Shown: positions 47,044-55,810, counted from the stretch's first letter. The stretch: 64,000 nt of DNA from Streptomyces puniciscabiei (GCF_006715785.1 NZ_VFNX01000001.1:2432501-2496500), one strand, 5' to 3'. Notes: generated by a model from the sequence alone, not told the origin. Numbers and translations: made by a program.

Positions 47044-47079
47044 TCACTGCCTGACCGCAGAACCTGAGAGCAGTACCCA

Positions 47080-47118
47080 AGGAGCCCCGCGCCGTTCCGG
47101 CGACGGGGCTCCTGCCTT
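47080..47118 (+). terminator. Intrinsic terminator of the cold-shock gene
   Basis: Arms AGGAGCCCCG (47080-47089) and CGGGGCTCCT (47104-47113) with a 14-base loop, followed by GCCTTTT. This is one of the few canonical T-tailed terminators in the window. Confidence 0.85.
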
Positions 47119-47170
47119 TTCCGTCCCGGCCGTCCATGAATTCTGCGCGAATTCTCGGCGGTCCCCCGGG

Positions 47171-47746
47171 TTACGTGTGCTGCATGACGAGGATGAACGT
47201 CGTCCCCGGTTCCAGCGCCTCGTACGAGTGCGCCACGTCCCCGCGGTAGGTCATGTAATCGCCGGGCCCCAGTTCGGCCTCCTGCCCGGCGGGGCCCGCC
47301 TTCATACGGCCCGAGCCGACGATCAGGTGCTCGACCGTGCCGGGGATGTGCGGGTCCGACATCCGGGCAGCCCCCGGCTCGGCGCGCAGGCGGTAGACGT
47401 CCCGCCGGGCCCCGGGAGGGCTCGCGGACAGCAGGGTGGCGACGAAGTTCGCCTGCCCGGAGGCGACCTCCGGACCCTCGCCGGCCCGGATCACATGGAC
47501 CTGCGGCGCGGGCGGCTCGACCAGCGCGCTGAACGGCACCCCCAGGGCGACCGCGAGCGCCCAGAGCGTCTCCACGTTCGGATTGCCGCCCGCCGCCTCC
47601 AGCTGGGAGAGCGTCGACTTCGCGATTCCGGCGCGTTTGGCCAGCTCGGACAGGGACAGCCCGATGCGGGTGCGCTCACGCTTGAGCGCTGCGGCGATCC
47701 ATTCCAGCGGGAGCCGGGCGGGCGTGCGGGGAGGCGGCTCGGACAT
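47171..47746 (-). CDS. XRE-cupin transcriptional regulator
   Basis: A 191-residue regulator. The N-terminal helix-turn-helix (IAAALKRERTRIGLSLSELAKRAGIAKSTLSQLE) is followed by a cupin domain at about 110-190 (VEHLIVGSGRMKAGPAGQEAELGPGDYMTYRGDVAHSYEAL). Such proteins repress or activate neighbouring amino-acid or amine genes on sensing a small ligand. ATG 47746 has GGAGCG about 9 bases upstream; the longer frame to 47836 would overlap the azlC start. It is divergent from azlCD, so it likely controls them. Confidence 0.9.
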   Translation of the reverse strand: MSEPPPRTPARLPLEWIAAALKRERTRIGLSLSELAKRAGIAKSTLSQLEAAGGNPNVETLWALAVALGVPFSALVEPPAPQVHVIRAGEGPEVASGQANFVATLLSASPPGARRDVYRLRAEPGAARMSDPHIPGTVEHLIVGSGRMKAGPAGQEAELGPGDYMTYRGDVAHSYEALEPGTTFILVMQHT

Positions 47747-47777
47747 GGCGTTCGCTCCATCGGTACGATCGTTCGCC

Positions 47778-47807
47778 TTGACGGACAGGCGCTCTGCTGT
47801 CCATTGT
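47778..47807 (+). promoter_or_regulatory. Promoter of azlC, probably leaderless
   Basis: TTGACG (47778-47783), an 18-base spacer and CATTGT (47802-47807). The azlC ATG at 47815 is 7 bases after the -10 box, with no ribosome site between, so transcript and coding start probably coincide. Inverted arms GTTCG/CGAAC at 47820-47835 could be the site of the divergent regulator. Confidence 0.55.
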
Positions 47808-47814
47808 AGAAAAC

Positions 47815-48504
47815 ATGCGTTCGGTACAGCGAACATCCGATGACCTGTCCCTGGCCCGCGACAGCTCGCTCGTCTGGCTCGCCAGCGGCGTCGTCGGCGT
47901 CTCCTTCGGCGCCGTGTCCGTGGCGGGCGGCCTCCCGGTGTGGGTGCCGGTGCTCATGTCCCTGGTGGTGTACGCCGGCTCGGCCCAGTTCAGCGCGGTG
48001 GGCGTACTGCTCGCCGGGGGCGGGCCGATCGCCGCCGCGGCGACGGGGCTGCTGCTCAACACCCGCACGGCCGCGTTCGGTCTGGCGGTGGCGGAGATCA
48101 TCGGCACCGGGCGCGCGGCCCGCTTCCTCGGCGCGCACCTCGTCACCGACGAGACGGTCGCCTTCGCCCTGGCCCAGTCCGATCCGGCACGGCAGCGCAG
48201 GGCGTTCTGGATCTCCGGGCTCGGTCTGTTCGCCGTGTGGAACACCGGGGTGCTCGGCGGCGCACTCGCCGGGGACGCCCTGGGGGACACGGCCCGGTAC
48301 GGCCTCGACGCCGCCTTCCCCGCCGTGCTGGTGGCACTGGTGCTGCCCCAGCTGCGGGGCGATGCGACGGTACGGCGCTGCGCGCTGCTCGGCGCGGTCA
48401 TCGCCCTCGCGGCGACGCCCGCCGTACCCGCCGGGGTGCCGGTGCTGCTCGCGCTGACCGGACTCCTCCTGCACCGCCGACAGCCCGTGGAGGCCGCCGT
48501 ATGA
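47815..48504 (+). CDS. azlC: AzlC family branched-chain amino acid exporter, large subunit
   Basis: A 229-residue membrane protein with about six to seven hydrophobic segments. Family marks are GVSFGAVSVAGGLPVWVPVLMSLVVYAGSAQFSAVGVLLAGG and the NTRTAAFGLAVAEII segment. AzlC with AzlD exports branched-chain amino acids or analogues in Bacillus. ATG 47815 appears leaderless. The stop overlaps the azlD start (ATGA). The divergent XRE-cupin gene is the likely regulator, as in many azlCD loci. Confidence 0.92.
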   Translation: MRSVQRTSDDLSLARDSSLVWLASGVVGVSFGAVSVAGGLPVWVPVLMSLVVYAGSAQFSAVGVLLAGGGPIAAAATGLLLNTRTAAFGLAVAEIIGTGRAARFLGAHLVTDETVAFALAQSDPARQRRAFWISGLGLFAVWNTGVLGGALAGDALGDTARYGLDAAFPAVLVALVLPQLRGDATVRRCALLGAVIALAATPAVPAGVPVLLALTGLLLHRRQPVEAAV

Positions 48505-48815
48505 ACGCCACCGTCGTGATGATCCTCGCGCTGGCCGTGGGCACGTACGCCTTCCGGCTGGTGGGGCCGGTGCTGCACGGGCGGGTCGAGATACCCGCGC
48601 GGGCACAGGAGCTGGCCTCGGCCGGGGCGGTCGTGCTGCTCGTCGCCCTGCTGGCCACCGGCGCGCTGACGGAGTCCGGCGGCTTCGCGGGCTGGGCCCG
48701 CCCCGCCGGGGTCCTGGTCGCGGGCGTCCTGGCCTGGCGCCGGGCGCCGTTCCCGGTCGTGGTCGTGGCCGCGGCGGCGACGACGGCGCTGCTGCGGCTG
48801 GCGGGGGTGGGCTAG
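48501..48815 (+). CDS. azlD: AzlD family exporter, small subunit
   Basis: A 104-residue protein with about three to four hydrophobic segments: VVMILALAVGTYAFRLVGPVL, GAVVLLVALLATGAL and VVVVAAAATTALLRLAGVG. Length and order match AzlD, the small partner of AzlC. ATG overlaps the azlC stop by four bases. Its TAG stop overlaps the stop of the convergent kinase gene. Confidence 0.9.
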   Translation: MNATVVMILALAVGTYAFRLVGPVLHGRVEIPARAQELASAGAVVLLVALLATGALTESGGFAGWARPAGVLVAGVLAWRRAPFPVVVVAAAATTALLRLAGVG

Positions 48816-50467
48816 GCCGCCTTCCGCCAGATGGTCAGGTCTCCCCTGAGGAAGGCGATGTCCGGCATCGCGGTGGACTTGACCTGGATCACGAACAGCC
48901 CGATGTCGCCCTCGGTGTCCTTCATGCAGAACTCGGTGCCGGCCGCAGCCCCGGCCAGCGTCCAACTGTGCTTCGTGGCGCTCCCGAGTATCAGCCGGCA
49001 CTCGTCGAGGGTGGTGCCATGCCTGCCCCACATCTGTACGAACACGGTGCTGTCGCTGGTCAGTTCACACCCGGCCGGCCGGCAGTCGAAGCGGATGTCG
49101 CCCTTGCGGTCGTCCCGTCCGGGCTCCTTGTCCTTGAGGCTGAACGAGGATTTCGCGTCCAGGAGCGTCCCTGCGAAGTCCTCCGGCCGCGGGTCCCTGG
49201 GCGAGGCCGACGAGGACGCGGCATCCCCGGACGCGTCGCCGCCACCGTCACCGCCCCCTTGCGCCGAAGAGTCCGACGAGTCCGATGCGGAGCCCGGCGC
49301 GGACGCCGACGACCGCGCGGCCGGACCGGTGGCGGACGTCCTGGAATCCGCCGCGTCCCGGCGCCCGAGCCGGTCCTCCGCGTCCATGACCGACCACGCC
49401 AGCAACGAAACCAGCAGCGCACCCCCCGCCACCCCGACGGCCGAGATCAGCGCGGTACGCCGCCTGCGGGCCCTCCGCTGCTCGGGCGTCGGCTGCGGCG
49501 GGCGCGGCGGCGCGAGCAGCGGCTGTGTGTACAGCGGCCGCGTGTGCGCCGGGGCGGGACGCGGAACCGGGGCCGGAACCACGACCTGCGGCCCGGTGAT
49601 CTCCCGCCACACGGCCGGCCCACCGCCCGCGTCGGCGTCCGGCCCCAGCCGCTCCCGGCACCACCGCACCACCTCCGCCGCAGTGGCCCGCTCCGCCGGC
49701 TCCGCGGCCAGGCACCGGGCCAGCAGCGGCCGGAGCGGCTCGGGCAGCAGGGACAGGTCGGGCTCGGAGTGCACGATCCGGTAGAGGACGTTGATCCCCG
49801 GGCCGTCCCCGTACAGCGGGCGGCCCAGCGCCGCGAACGCCGCCGTCTGGCCGAGCGCGAAGACGTCGGTCGCCGCGGTGACCTCGTGGCCCGACGCCTG
49901 CTCGGGAGCCATGAACGAGGGCGTGCCGATGACGGCGCCCGTGGCGGTGTACGCGGTGCCGTCGGCGGCCGTCGCGATGCCGAAGTCGATGACCCGTGGC
50001 CCGTCGGCGGCCAGCAGCACGTTCGACGGCTTCAGATCCCGGTGCACGATGCCCTCGGCATGGATGGCCTGCAGCGCCTCCGCCACCCCCGCCATCAGCC
50101 ACAGCACCGCCGGCACCGGCAGCGGCCCACGCCGGGCCACGGCATCCGCCAGCGACGGCCCCGGCACGTACAGCGTGGCCAGCCAGGGCGGCACGCCGTC
50201 CGCGTCCGCGTCGATCAGCTCGGCCGTGTACGCCCCCCGTACCCGCCGGGCCGCCCCGATCTCCCGCGCGAACCGGCGCCGGAAGTCCGGGTCGTCAGCC
50301 AGCTCCGGCCGGACCACCTTGAGCGCCACCGGCCGGCCGCCCTGCGTGTGCGCCAGGTACACCCGGCCCATGCCACCGGCGCCGAGCCGCGCGGCCAGCC
50401 GGTAACCGGCCACCACCGGCGGATCATCCGCCTGCAGTGGCTGAAAGACCTCCGTCGCATGGGTCAT
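48812..50467 (-). CDS. Membrane Ser/Thr protein kinase
   Basis: A 551-residue Hanks-type kinase. The domain at about 20-275 shows GAGGMG (29-34), Lys50 in VALKVV, HRDLKPSNVLL, DFGIATAADG and GTPSFMAPEQ. A Pro-rich segment follows (about 290-335), then a transmembrane helix (ALISAVGVAGGALLVSLLAW), a long Ser/Ala/Asp/Gly linker and an extracellular domain of about 120 residues with paired cysteines (DCRPAGCELTSD; DECRLIL; FCMKDTEGDIGLFVIQV). The fold of that domain is not recognised. ATG 50467. It resembles the kinase at 43.8-45.7 kb in layout but has a different sensor. Confidence 0.93.
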   Translation of the reverse strand: MTHATEVFQPLQADDPPVVAGYRLAARLGAGGMGRVYLAHTQGGRPVALKVVRPELADDPDFRRRFAREIGAARRVRGAYTAELIDADADGVPPWLATLYVPGPSLADAVARRGPLPVPAVLWLMAGVAEALQAIHAEGIVHRDLKPSNVLLAADGPRVIDFGIATAADGTAYTATGAVIGTPSFMAPEQASGHEVTAATDVFALGQTAAFAALGRPLYGDGPGINVLYRIVHSEPDLSLLPEPLRPLLARCLAAEPAERATAAEVVRWCRERLGPDADAGGGPAVWREITGPQVVVPAPVPRPAPAHTRPLYTQPLLAPPRPPQPTPEQRRARRRRTALISAVGVAGGALLVSLLAWSVMDAEDRLGRRDAADSRTSATGPAARSSASAPGSASDSSDSSAQGGGDGGGDASGDAASSSASPRDPRPEDFAGTLLDAKSSFSLKDKEPGRDDRKGDIRFDCRPAGCELTSDSTVFVQMWGRHGTTLDECRLILGSATKHSWTLAGAAAGTEFCMKDTEGDIGLFVIQVKSTAMPDIAFLRGDLTIWRKAA

Positions 50468-50552
50468 CGGCCCACTTCCCCCCGTTCCGCCGAGTCGGCC
50501 AAGGACAGCAGCCTAAAGGGGATGTCAGTGCGGCCCGGTACGGTCCCTCCCC

Positions 50553-51203
50553 ATGACCGACACGGCTGACTTTCTCACCGCCACCCGCACCTTCTACGAC
50601 ACCGTCGCCGAGGACTACGCCGAGCACTTCGGAGACCACCTCGGGGACAAGCCGTTGGAGCGGGCGCTGCTCGGTGCGTTCGCCGAACTGGTCGGCACGG
50701 CCGGGACCGTGGCCGACCTCGGGTGCGGCACCGGCGTCGCCACCGTGTACCTCGCTTCCCTCGGACTCGACGTCTTCGGGCTCGACCTGTCCGAGTCCAT
50801 GCTCACCGTCGCCCGACGCGAGCATCCCGCTCTGCGGTTCGAGCAGGGCTCGATGCTGGAGTTGCCCCTCGCCGACGGTTCGCTCGCCGGGGCCGTGTCC
50901 TGGTACTCCAGCATCCACACACCCGTGGAGGAACTCCCCCGCCTCTTCGCCGAGTTCCACCGAGCCCTCCGGCCCGGCGGCCACCTCCTCCTCGCCTTCC
51001 AGCCGGGCGACGAGCCGCGGCGCCTGGCTCAGCCGTGGGGGCGTCCGGTGACCCTCGACTTCGAGCGCCGCCGCCCCGAGTTCATGGCAGGCCTGCTGGC
51101 CGACGGCGGTTTCACCCTCCGCTCCAGCACCGTCCGCCAACGGGACGCGGCACAGGCCGAGTCAGCGGACCAGGCGTTCCTTCTCGCCCAGAAGGAAGGC
51201 TGA
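50553..51203 (+). CDS. Class I SAM-dependent methyltransferase
   Basis: A 216-residue methyltransferase. FYDTVAEDYAEHF opens, VADLGCGTGVATVYLASLG is motif I for SAM, LDLSESMLTVARREHP is motif II, and LRPGGHLLLAFQPGDE follows. It belongs to the large Methyltransf_11/25 group acting on small molecules; the substrate is unknown. ATG at 50553, divergent from the kinase gene (85 bases). Its last 42 bases overlap the end of the convergent DUF397 gene. Confidence 0.88.
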   Translation: MTDTADFLTATRTFYDTVAEDYAEHFGDHLGDKPLERALLGAFAELVGTAGTVADLGCGTGVATVYLASLGLDVFGLDLSESMLTVARREHPALRFEQGSMLELPLADGSLAGAVSWYSSIHTPVEELPRLFAEFHRALRPGGHLLLAFQPGDEPRRLAQPWGRPVTLDFERRRPEFMAGLLADGGFTLRSSTVRQRDAAQAESADQAFLLAQKEG

Positions 51204-51416
51204 CCAGGCGGCGGGGGTGACGGTGAGGTGGGGGGCGGCGGGTTGCTTCGAGTCGCGGATGTGGATGGCGGTGGGGTGGGTGGCCACCTCCAGGCAGTCG
51301 CCGCCTTCACCGCCGCTGTGCGTGGACTTGCGCCAGATGTAGGCGAGTTCGACGCAATCGCCACCTTCTCCGCTGCTGTAGCTGGACTTGAACCAGGTCA
51401 GGTTCTCGATGCTCAC
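51162..51416 (-). CDS. DUF397 protein with duplicated core motif
   Basis: An 84-residue protein. The DUF397 signature occurs twice: WFKSSYSSGEGGDCVELA (8-25), then WRKSTHSGGEGGDCLEVA (28-45). The normal tail HIRDSKQPAAPHLTVTPAAWSAFL follows. The GTG start at 51416 overlaps the stop of the XRE gene (GTGA), so the two are translated together. In Streptomyces such pairs (WhiJ-like and BldB/AbaA-like families) act in development and antibiotic control, where the small protein is thought to modulate the DNA-binding partner. Confidence 0.92.
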   Translation of the reverse strand: MSIENLTWFKSSYSSGEGGDCVELAYIWRKSTHSGGEGGDCLEVATHPTAIHIRDSKQPAAPHLTVTPAAWSAFLLGEKERLVR

Positions 51417-52267
51417 AGCTCCTCCAGCTTCCGTTTGATCAGAGACCGGGTCTCCATGGGACTGAGTGCCATTGCGCGCATGGTCCCATAGCGGTCGGCG
51501 ATCTTCCGGACCTCATCCCGGTCTGTGATCAACCGAGGGAAGCTCTGCGCCTCTGTGTACGCCACCTGCATCTGCCCCTTGGGCACCAACAGGTTGAACG
51601 CACTGTCCAGGTTGGGGTGATCCTCACAGTGAGTCGGCATCACCTGAATTTCCACGTTCTGCTTGCTGCTGACCTCCAGCAAGCGCCGCAGCTGGCCCGC
51701 GTGGACCTTTGGCCCACCGATCGGGCGATCGAGCACGACCTCTTCAAGGACGTAGCTGACGATCGGCGCGGGCCAGCGCTCGAAGACCTGCTGGCGTGAC
51801 AGCCGGTCGGCCACACGCTTCTCGATGGTCTCCTCGCTGAGGAATGGCCGCCGTTTGGCAAACACCACTCGTGCATGCTCCTCGGTCTGGAGCAGGCCGT
51901 GCATCGCGTGGATGCAGTAGTGATGCAGCTCGACAGCCTCCGCCTCCATGGCCGCGTAACTCCGATACCACTCCGGATGCCGAGTCCGCGCCCTGCTCAT
52001 CGCCTCCTCGACCTGCGGGATGACGGCAGTCAACAGCCCCTCAGTTCCCAGGATTTCGTCCGCCTTCCGCAAGAACTCCGGCCTAGGCGTCCGTACCCCC
52101 CTCTCCATCGCCGAGATCTGGTCGGGGCCGTACCCCACCAGATCCCCGAACTCCCGCTGGCTGAGCTCCGCCCGCTCCCTCAGCAGCTTCAGCTGCTTGC
52201 CGATCACGACGAAGACACCCACCGCCCCGTTGACCTCGGCGGGCGTCTCCGGTCGCCGCTCGTCCAT
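51413..52267 (-). CDS. WhiJ-like XRE regulator (Scr1-type C-terminal domain)
   Basis: A 284-residue regulator. The helix-turn-helix is at about 20-75 (LKLLRERAELSQREFGDLVGYGPDQISAMERG). The rest is the DUF5753/Scr1 domain: AEAVELHHYCIHAMHGLLQTEEHARVVF, RQQVFERWPAPIVSYVLEE and QVMPTHCEDHPNLDSAFNLL. It belongs to the large Streptomyces family around WhiJ. ATG 52267 follows GGAGGTGACG with ideal spacing; the GTG at 52273 is part of that ribosome site. Paired with DUF397 downstream and divergent from a HATPase gene, the usual triad. Confidence 0.92.
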   Translation of the reverse strand: MDERRPETPAEVNGAVGVFVVIGKQLKLLRERAELSQREFGDLVGYGPDQISAMERGVRTPRPEFLRKADEILGTEGLLTAVIPQVEEAMSRARTRHPEWYRSYAAMEAEAVELHHYCIHAMHGLLQTEEHARVVFAKRRPFLSEETIEKRVADRLSRQQVFERWPAPIVSYVLEEVVLDRPIGGPKVHAGQLRRLLEVSSKQNVEIQVMPTHCEDHPNLDSAFNLLVPKGQMQVAYTEAQSFPRLITDRDEVRKIADRYGTMRAMALSPMETRSLIKRKLEEL

Positions 52268-52373
52268 CGTCACCTCCGACTCCCGTACAGCAAACGACCC
52301 GCACCCGTACGACTACGCACAGTCGCCGGCTCCCCCCTGGTCAGCGTAGGGAGAACCCACCACTCTCGGTGAC

Positions 52374-52877
52374 GTGAATCCGCAAATCTCCACCCCCGCA
52401 ACCGAGGCCACCGAACTCGTCCAGCGCCTCAGTGCCACCCCGCTCGGCGCCCGGCTGGCCCGGCGGCTCACCTCCACCCAGCTCGCCGCCTGGGGATACG
52501 CCCATGACGGTGACCCGAACTGCACAGCGCAGCTGATCGTCGCCGAGCTCTCGGCGAATGCGGTCACCCACGGTCGCGTCCCCGGCCGGGACTTCGAGCT
52601 CCGGCTGCGGCTCCTCCCCGAGAGGGACACCTTGCGTATCGAGGTGAGTGACGCCCGGGGAGACAAGGAGCTCCGCTTCCTGGACGGCCGGCCGGAGGAC
52701 GAGAACGGGCGCGGACTGGTCGTCGTACTGGTGCTGTCGAGCCGGTGGGGCGTGACGCAGCGCACCGTCGGCAAGACCGTCTGGGCCGAACTCCCGCTCA
52801 GCCCGCGGCAGCGCCCGCAGCGACTTCGCCCCGGAACTCCGCGACCGTGTGCGCGAAGGCCCGGGCCGGAGGGCTGA
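52374..52877 (+). CDS. Anti-sigma-factor-like HATPase (GHKL) regulator
   Basis: A 167-residue protein with the RsbW/SpoIIAB-type ATPase fold. LIVAELSANAVTHG is the N box, RIEVSDARG is G1 and DENGRGLVVV is G2. Single-domain ATPases of this type next to XRE/DUF397 pairs are a Streptomyces hallmark (abaA and whiJ-like loci). GTG 52374. The last 80 bases, a Pro/Arg-rich tail after ELPLSPRQ, overlap the 3' end of the convergent LysR gene. That tail is probably a read-through extension beyond the folded domain. Confidence 0.88.
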   Translation: MNPQISTPATEATELVQRLSATPLGARLARRLTSTQLAAWGYAHDGDPNCTAQLIVAELSANAVTHGRVPGRDFELRLRLLPERDTLRIEVSDARGDKELRFLDGRPEDENGRGLVVVLVLSSRWGVTQRTVGKTVWAELPLSPRQRPQRLRPGTPRPCARRPGPEG

Positions 52878-53709
52878 GGGCGTCCCAGCGGCGGACGGCC
52901 CAGCCGACGGGCAGGGGGCGCAGTCCGGGCAGGGGGACGAGCCGCAGCGCGCCGGTGCCCGGGACCGGGAGGCTCGGTACGGCGGGGACCACCGCCCGGC
53001 CCACGCCCAGCTCGGTCAGCTGCAGCGCCGTGTCCCAGTCGGCGACGCTCGTGTCGTAGGTGAAGCGGACGCCCAGCTCGGCGCAGGCCGCGTCCAGATG
53101 GACGGCGGAGGTGGAGTTCGGGGGCAGCCGGATGAGCCGTACGCCGGTCAGGTCGGCCGCGTCGAGACGGGACCGCCCGGCGAGGGGGTCGTCCGCGGGG
53201 ACCGCGAGCAGCCACGGCAGTTCCGCGACCGTCCGCTGCTCGATCCCCCGGACCGGGGAGCCGACGGTGATCCAGGCCAGGTCCAGGGTGCCGTCGGCCA
53301 GGGCGTCGAAGGTGCCGCGTCCCGAACTGACCGTGCGGAATTCGAGGTTGACCGCGGGATGGCGGCGACGGAAGGCGACCACCGCCTCGGACATGAAGTG
53401 CCGGACGGTGGTGGCACCGGTGGCGACCCGGACGTGTCCGCTGTGGCCGTCGACCAGGTCGCGCAGTTGCCGTACGGCGAGGTCGAGGCCCGAGATGCCC
53501 TCGGCCGCGGCGGCCTCCAGTATGCGTCCGGCCTGCGTGGGGACCACGCCTCGCGGTTGCCGTTCCAGCAGCGCCACCCCCGTCTCCCGCTCCAGCCGCT
53601 TCACGTGCTGGCTGACGGCGGACTGGGTACAGCCGAGGTCCCGGGCGACGGAACTGAGGCTGCCGGCGCGGCACACGGCCACGAACACGCGGAGGTCGTC
53701 GAGAGTCAC
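52798..53709 (-). CDS. LysR family regulator
   Basis: A 303-residue regulator. The winged helix is at 1-60 (LDDLRVFVAVCRAGSLSSVARDLGCTQSAVSQHVKRLE). The effector domain (about 90-295) has HVRVATGATTVRHFMSEAV, TLDLAWITVG and LTELGVGRAVVPAVPSLPV. GTG 53709 is used because it opens directly with the DNA-binding domain; the open frame to 53766 crosses a candidate operator. No divergent target gene is adjacent on the promoter side, since the next gene (acyl-CoA synthetase) ends there, so only autoregulation can be inferred. Confidence 0.9.
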   Translation of the reverse strand: MTLDDLRVFVAVCRAGSLSSVARDLGCTQSAVSQHVKRLERETGVALLERQPRGVVPTQAGRILEAAAAEGISGLDLAVRQLRDLVDGHSGHVRVATGATTVRHFMSEAVVAFRRRHPAVNLEFRTVSSGRGTFDALADGTLDLAWITVGSPVRGIEQRTVAELPWLLAVPADDPLAGRSRLDAADLTGVRLIRLPPNSTSAVHLDAACAELGVRFTYDTSVADWDTALQLTELGVGRAVVPAVPSLPVPGTGALRLVPLPGLRPLPVGWAVRRWDALSPPARAFAHTVAEFRGEVAAGAAAG

Positions 53710-53713
53710 AACA

Positions 53714-53750
53714 CCCAAGTTAACGCTTGGGGTTGTTGAGGAAACCCAAG
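53714..53750. promoter_or_regulatory. Candidate LysR autoregulatory site
   Basis: CCCAAG (53714-53719), TTAACG, CTTGGG (53726-53731) is a 6-6-6 inverted repeat, and a third CCCAAG follows at 53745-53750. It lies within 42 bases upstream of the LysR start. Confidence 0.45.
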
Positions 53751-53854
53751 GATTGACTGGAATCATGGACGGTACGAGGATCGGTGGCGGGCCACGGCCG
53801 ACCCAGGCGGCAACCCGCTCCGCGCGCGAGGAGCGGGTGCCGACCCCCGGTCGC

Positions 53855-55810
53855 TCAGGGCCCCGTGGCCGGGCCGTACAGGCCCTCCACCTCGCTCGCG
53901 AAGTCGGTCGTGATCTGCTCGCGGCGCAGTTTCATCGACGGGGTCAGATGGCCGGACTCCTCGGTGAAGTCCACGGGCAGGACCGCGAACCGGCGGATGG
54001 ACTCCGGGCGGGAGACCAGCTTGTTCGCCTCGTCGATAGCGCGCTGCAGGACGGCCTCCAACTCCGGGTCGCCGACCAGCAGTTCCGGGGGGACCGGATG
54101 CTTGCCGATCATCTGCCGCCAGTGGGTCAGCCCGTCGACGTCGAGGGTGATCAGCGCGGCCACGTACGGGCGGCCGTCGCCGACCAGCATCACCTGGGAG
54201 ATCAGCGGGTGCTGGCGCAGCCAGTTCTCCAGCGGGGCCGGGGCCACCGACTTGCCGCCCGCCGTGATCAGCAGCTCCTTCTTGCGGCCGGTGATGGTGA
54301 GGTAGCCCTCGTCGTCCAGTTCGCCGATGTCTCCGGTCGGCAGCCAGCCGTCCCGGGTCGCGGGGACGACCCCGCCGGCCTGCGGGTCCCAGTAGCCGCG
54401 CAGGACGTGGTCGCCGGAGACGAGGATCTCGCCGTCGGCGGCGATGCGCACGCGGGTGCCGGGCAGCGGCCAGCCGACCGTGCCCAGGCGGGGTTTGAGG
54501 GGCGGGGTGACGGTGGTGGCGCCGGTGGTCTCGGTCAGGCCGTAGCCCTCGAAGATCTCGATTCCGGCTCCGGCGTAGAAGGCGGCCAGGCGCCGGCCGA
54601 GCGGGGAGCCGCCGCAGATGGCGTACCGGACGCGCCCGCCCATGGCGGCCCGGAGCTTGCGGTAGACCAGCGGGTCGTGGAAGGCGCGGGCGGTCTTCAG
54701 GGAGCGGCTCGGGCCGCCGCCGGTGCCGGTCTGCCGGGCCTCCAGTGCCTCGCCGTAGCGGACGGCTACCGCCGCGGCCCGGTCGAAGGCGGCGACCCGG
54801 CCGCCCGACTCGGCCTTCGCGCGGGCCGAGTTGTAGACCTTCTCCAGCATGTAGGGAATGGTCAGCAGGCAGGTCGGCTTGAAGGCGGCGAGGTCCGGGA
54901 GGAGGTCGTCGGCGGCCAGGCTCGGGGCGTGGCCGAGGCGCACGCGGGCGCGGACGCAGGCGATGGCGACCATGCGCCCGAAGACATGGGACATCGGCAG
55001 GAAGAGGAGGACCGACGGCTCCTCGTCCTGGACTGCCTTGAAGACCGGGTAGAGCAGTTCGATCGCGTTGTCGACCTCGGCGAAGAAGTTGCCGTGCGAG
55101 AGGGCGCAGCCCTTGGGGCGGCCGGTGGTGCCGGAGGTGTAGATGAGGGTGGCGAGGGTGTCGGGGCCCAGCATGCCCCGGCGTACGGCCACTTCGCCGT
55201 CCGGCACCTGCACGCCGGCCTCGGCGAGCCGGGCCACGTGGTCCTTGTCCATCACCCACAGATGGCGCAGGTCGGGCAGGTGGTGGAGTTCGGGGCCGAG
55301 GGCGGCGGCCTGCGCGGCGGTCTCGGTGATCAGGGCGACCGCCCCGGAGTCGTGCAGGATCCACCGGGTCTGGAAGACGGAGGAGGTCGGGTAGATCGGC
55401 ACGGTGACCAGGCCGGCGGCCCAGGCGGCGAAGTCGAGGAGCGTCCACTCGTACGTGGTACGGGCCATGACGGCGATCCGGTCGCCCGGCACCAGGCCCT
55501 CCGCTATCAGCCCCTTGGCCACGGCGAGGACCTGTTCGGCGAAGTGCGCGGCCGTCACGTCCGCCCAGCGGCCGTCCTGCAGCCGGCGGCTGAGCACGAT
55601 CGCGGCGGGGGCCGCGTCCGCGTTGTCGAACGGCAGGTCCGCGAGCGAGCCGTGCTTCACCGGGGGCGCGAACGGCGGTACGGACACCTCCCGCACGGCG
55701 CCGTCCAGACGCTGGACCCAGGGCTCCACGAGGACGGGGCGGCCGTCGTAGTCGGTGGCGGAGACGGGGGTGCCGGAGGAGACGGGGGCGTTCGGGAAGG
55801 GGGCGGACAC
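53855..55810 (-). CDS. Long-chain acyl-CoA synthetase (FadD15-like)
   Basis: A product of about 651 residues of the AMP-forming adenylate family. LIYTSGTTGRPKGCALSHGN is the P-loop (A3). FLPMSHVFGRM, EGYGLTETTGATTVTPP (A5), GWLPTGDIGELDDEGYLTITGRKKELLITAGGK (A7-A8) and GHLTPSMKLRRE (catalytic Lys, A10) follow. It activates fatty acids with ATP and CoA. GTG 55810 with GAGGAG 6 bases upstream is preferred over the GTG at 55885, which lacks a ribosome site. Divergent from the MaoC dehydratase, so the two may share lipid-responsive control. Confidence 0.92.
   Translation of the reverse strand: MSAPFPNAPVSSGTPVSATDYDGRPVLVEPWVQRLDGAVREVSVPPFAPPVKHGSLADLPFDNADAAPAAIVLSRRLQDGRWADVTAAHFAEQVLAVAKGLIAEGLVPGDRIAVMARTTYEWTLLDFAAWAAGLVTVPIYPTSSVFQTRWILHDSGAVALITETAAQAAALGPELHHLPDLRHLWVMDKDHVARLAEAGVQVPDGEVAVRRGMLGPDTLATLIYTSGTTGRPKGCALSHGNFFAEVDNAIELLYPVFKAVQDEEPSVLLFLPMSHVFGRMVAIACVRARVRLGHAPSLAADDLLPDLAAFKPTCLLTIPYMLEKVYNSARAKAESGGRVAAFDRAAAVAVRYGEALEARQTGTGGGPSRSLKTARAFHDPLVYRKLRAAMGGRVRYAICGGSPLGRRLAAFYAGAGIEIFEGYGLTETTGATTVTPPLKPRLGTVGWPLPGTRVRIAADGEILVSGDHVLRGYWDPQAGGVVPATRDGWLPTGDIGELDDEGYLTITGRKKELLITAGGKSVAPAPLENWLRQHPLISQVMLVGDGRPYVAALITLDVDGLTHWRQMIGKHPVPPELLVGDPELEAVLQRAIDEANKLVSRPESIRRFAVLPVDFTEESGHLTPSMKLRREQITTDFASEVEGLYGPATGP

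Noticed and set aside
53710..53766. Upstream start of the LysR gene at 53766
   Set aside because: The extra 19 residues precede the usual first residue of the DNA-binding domain, and the DNA contains a palindromic operator candidate.
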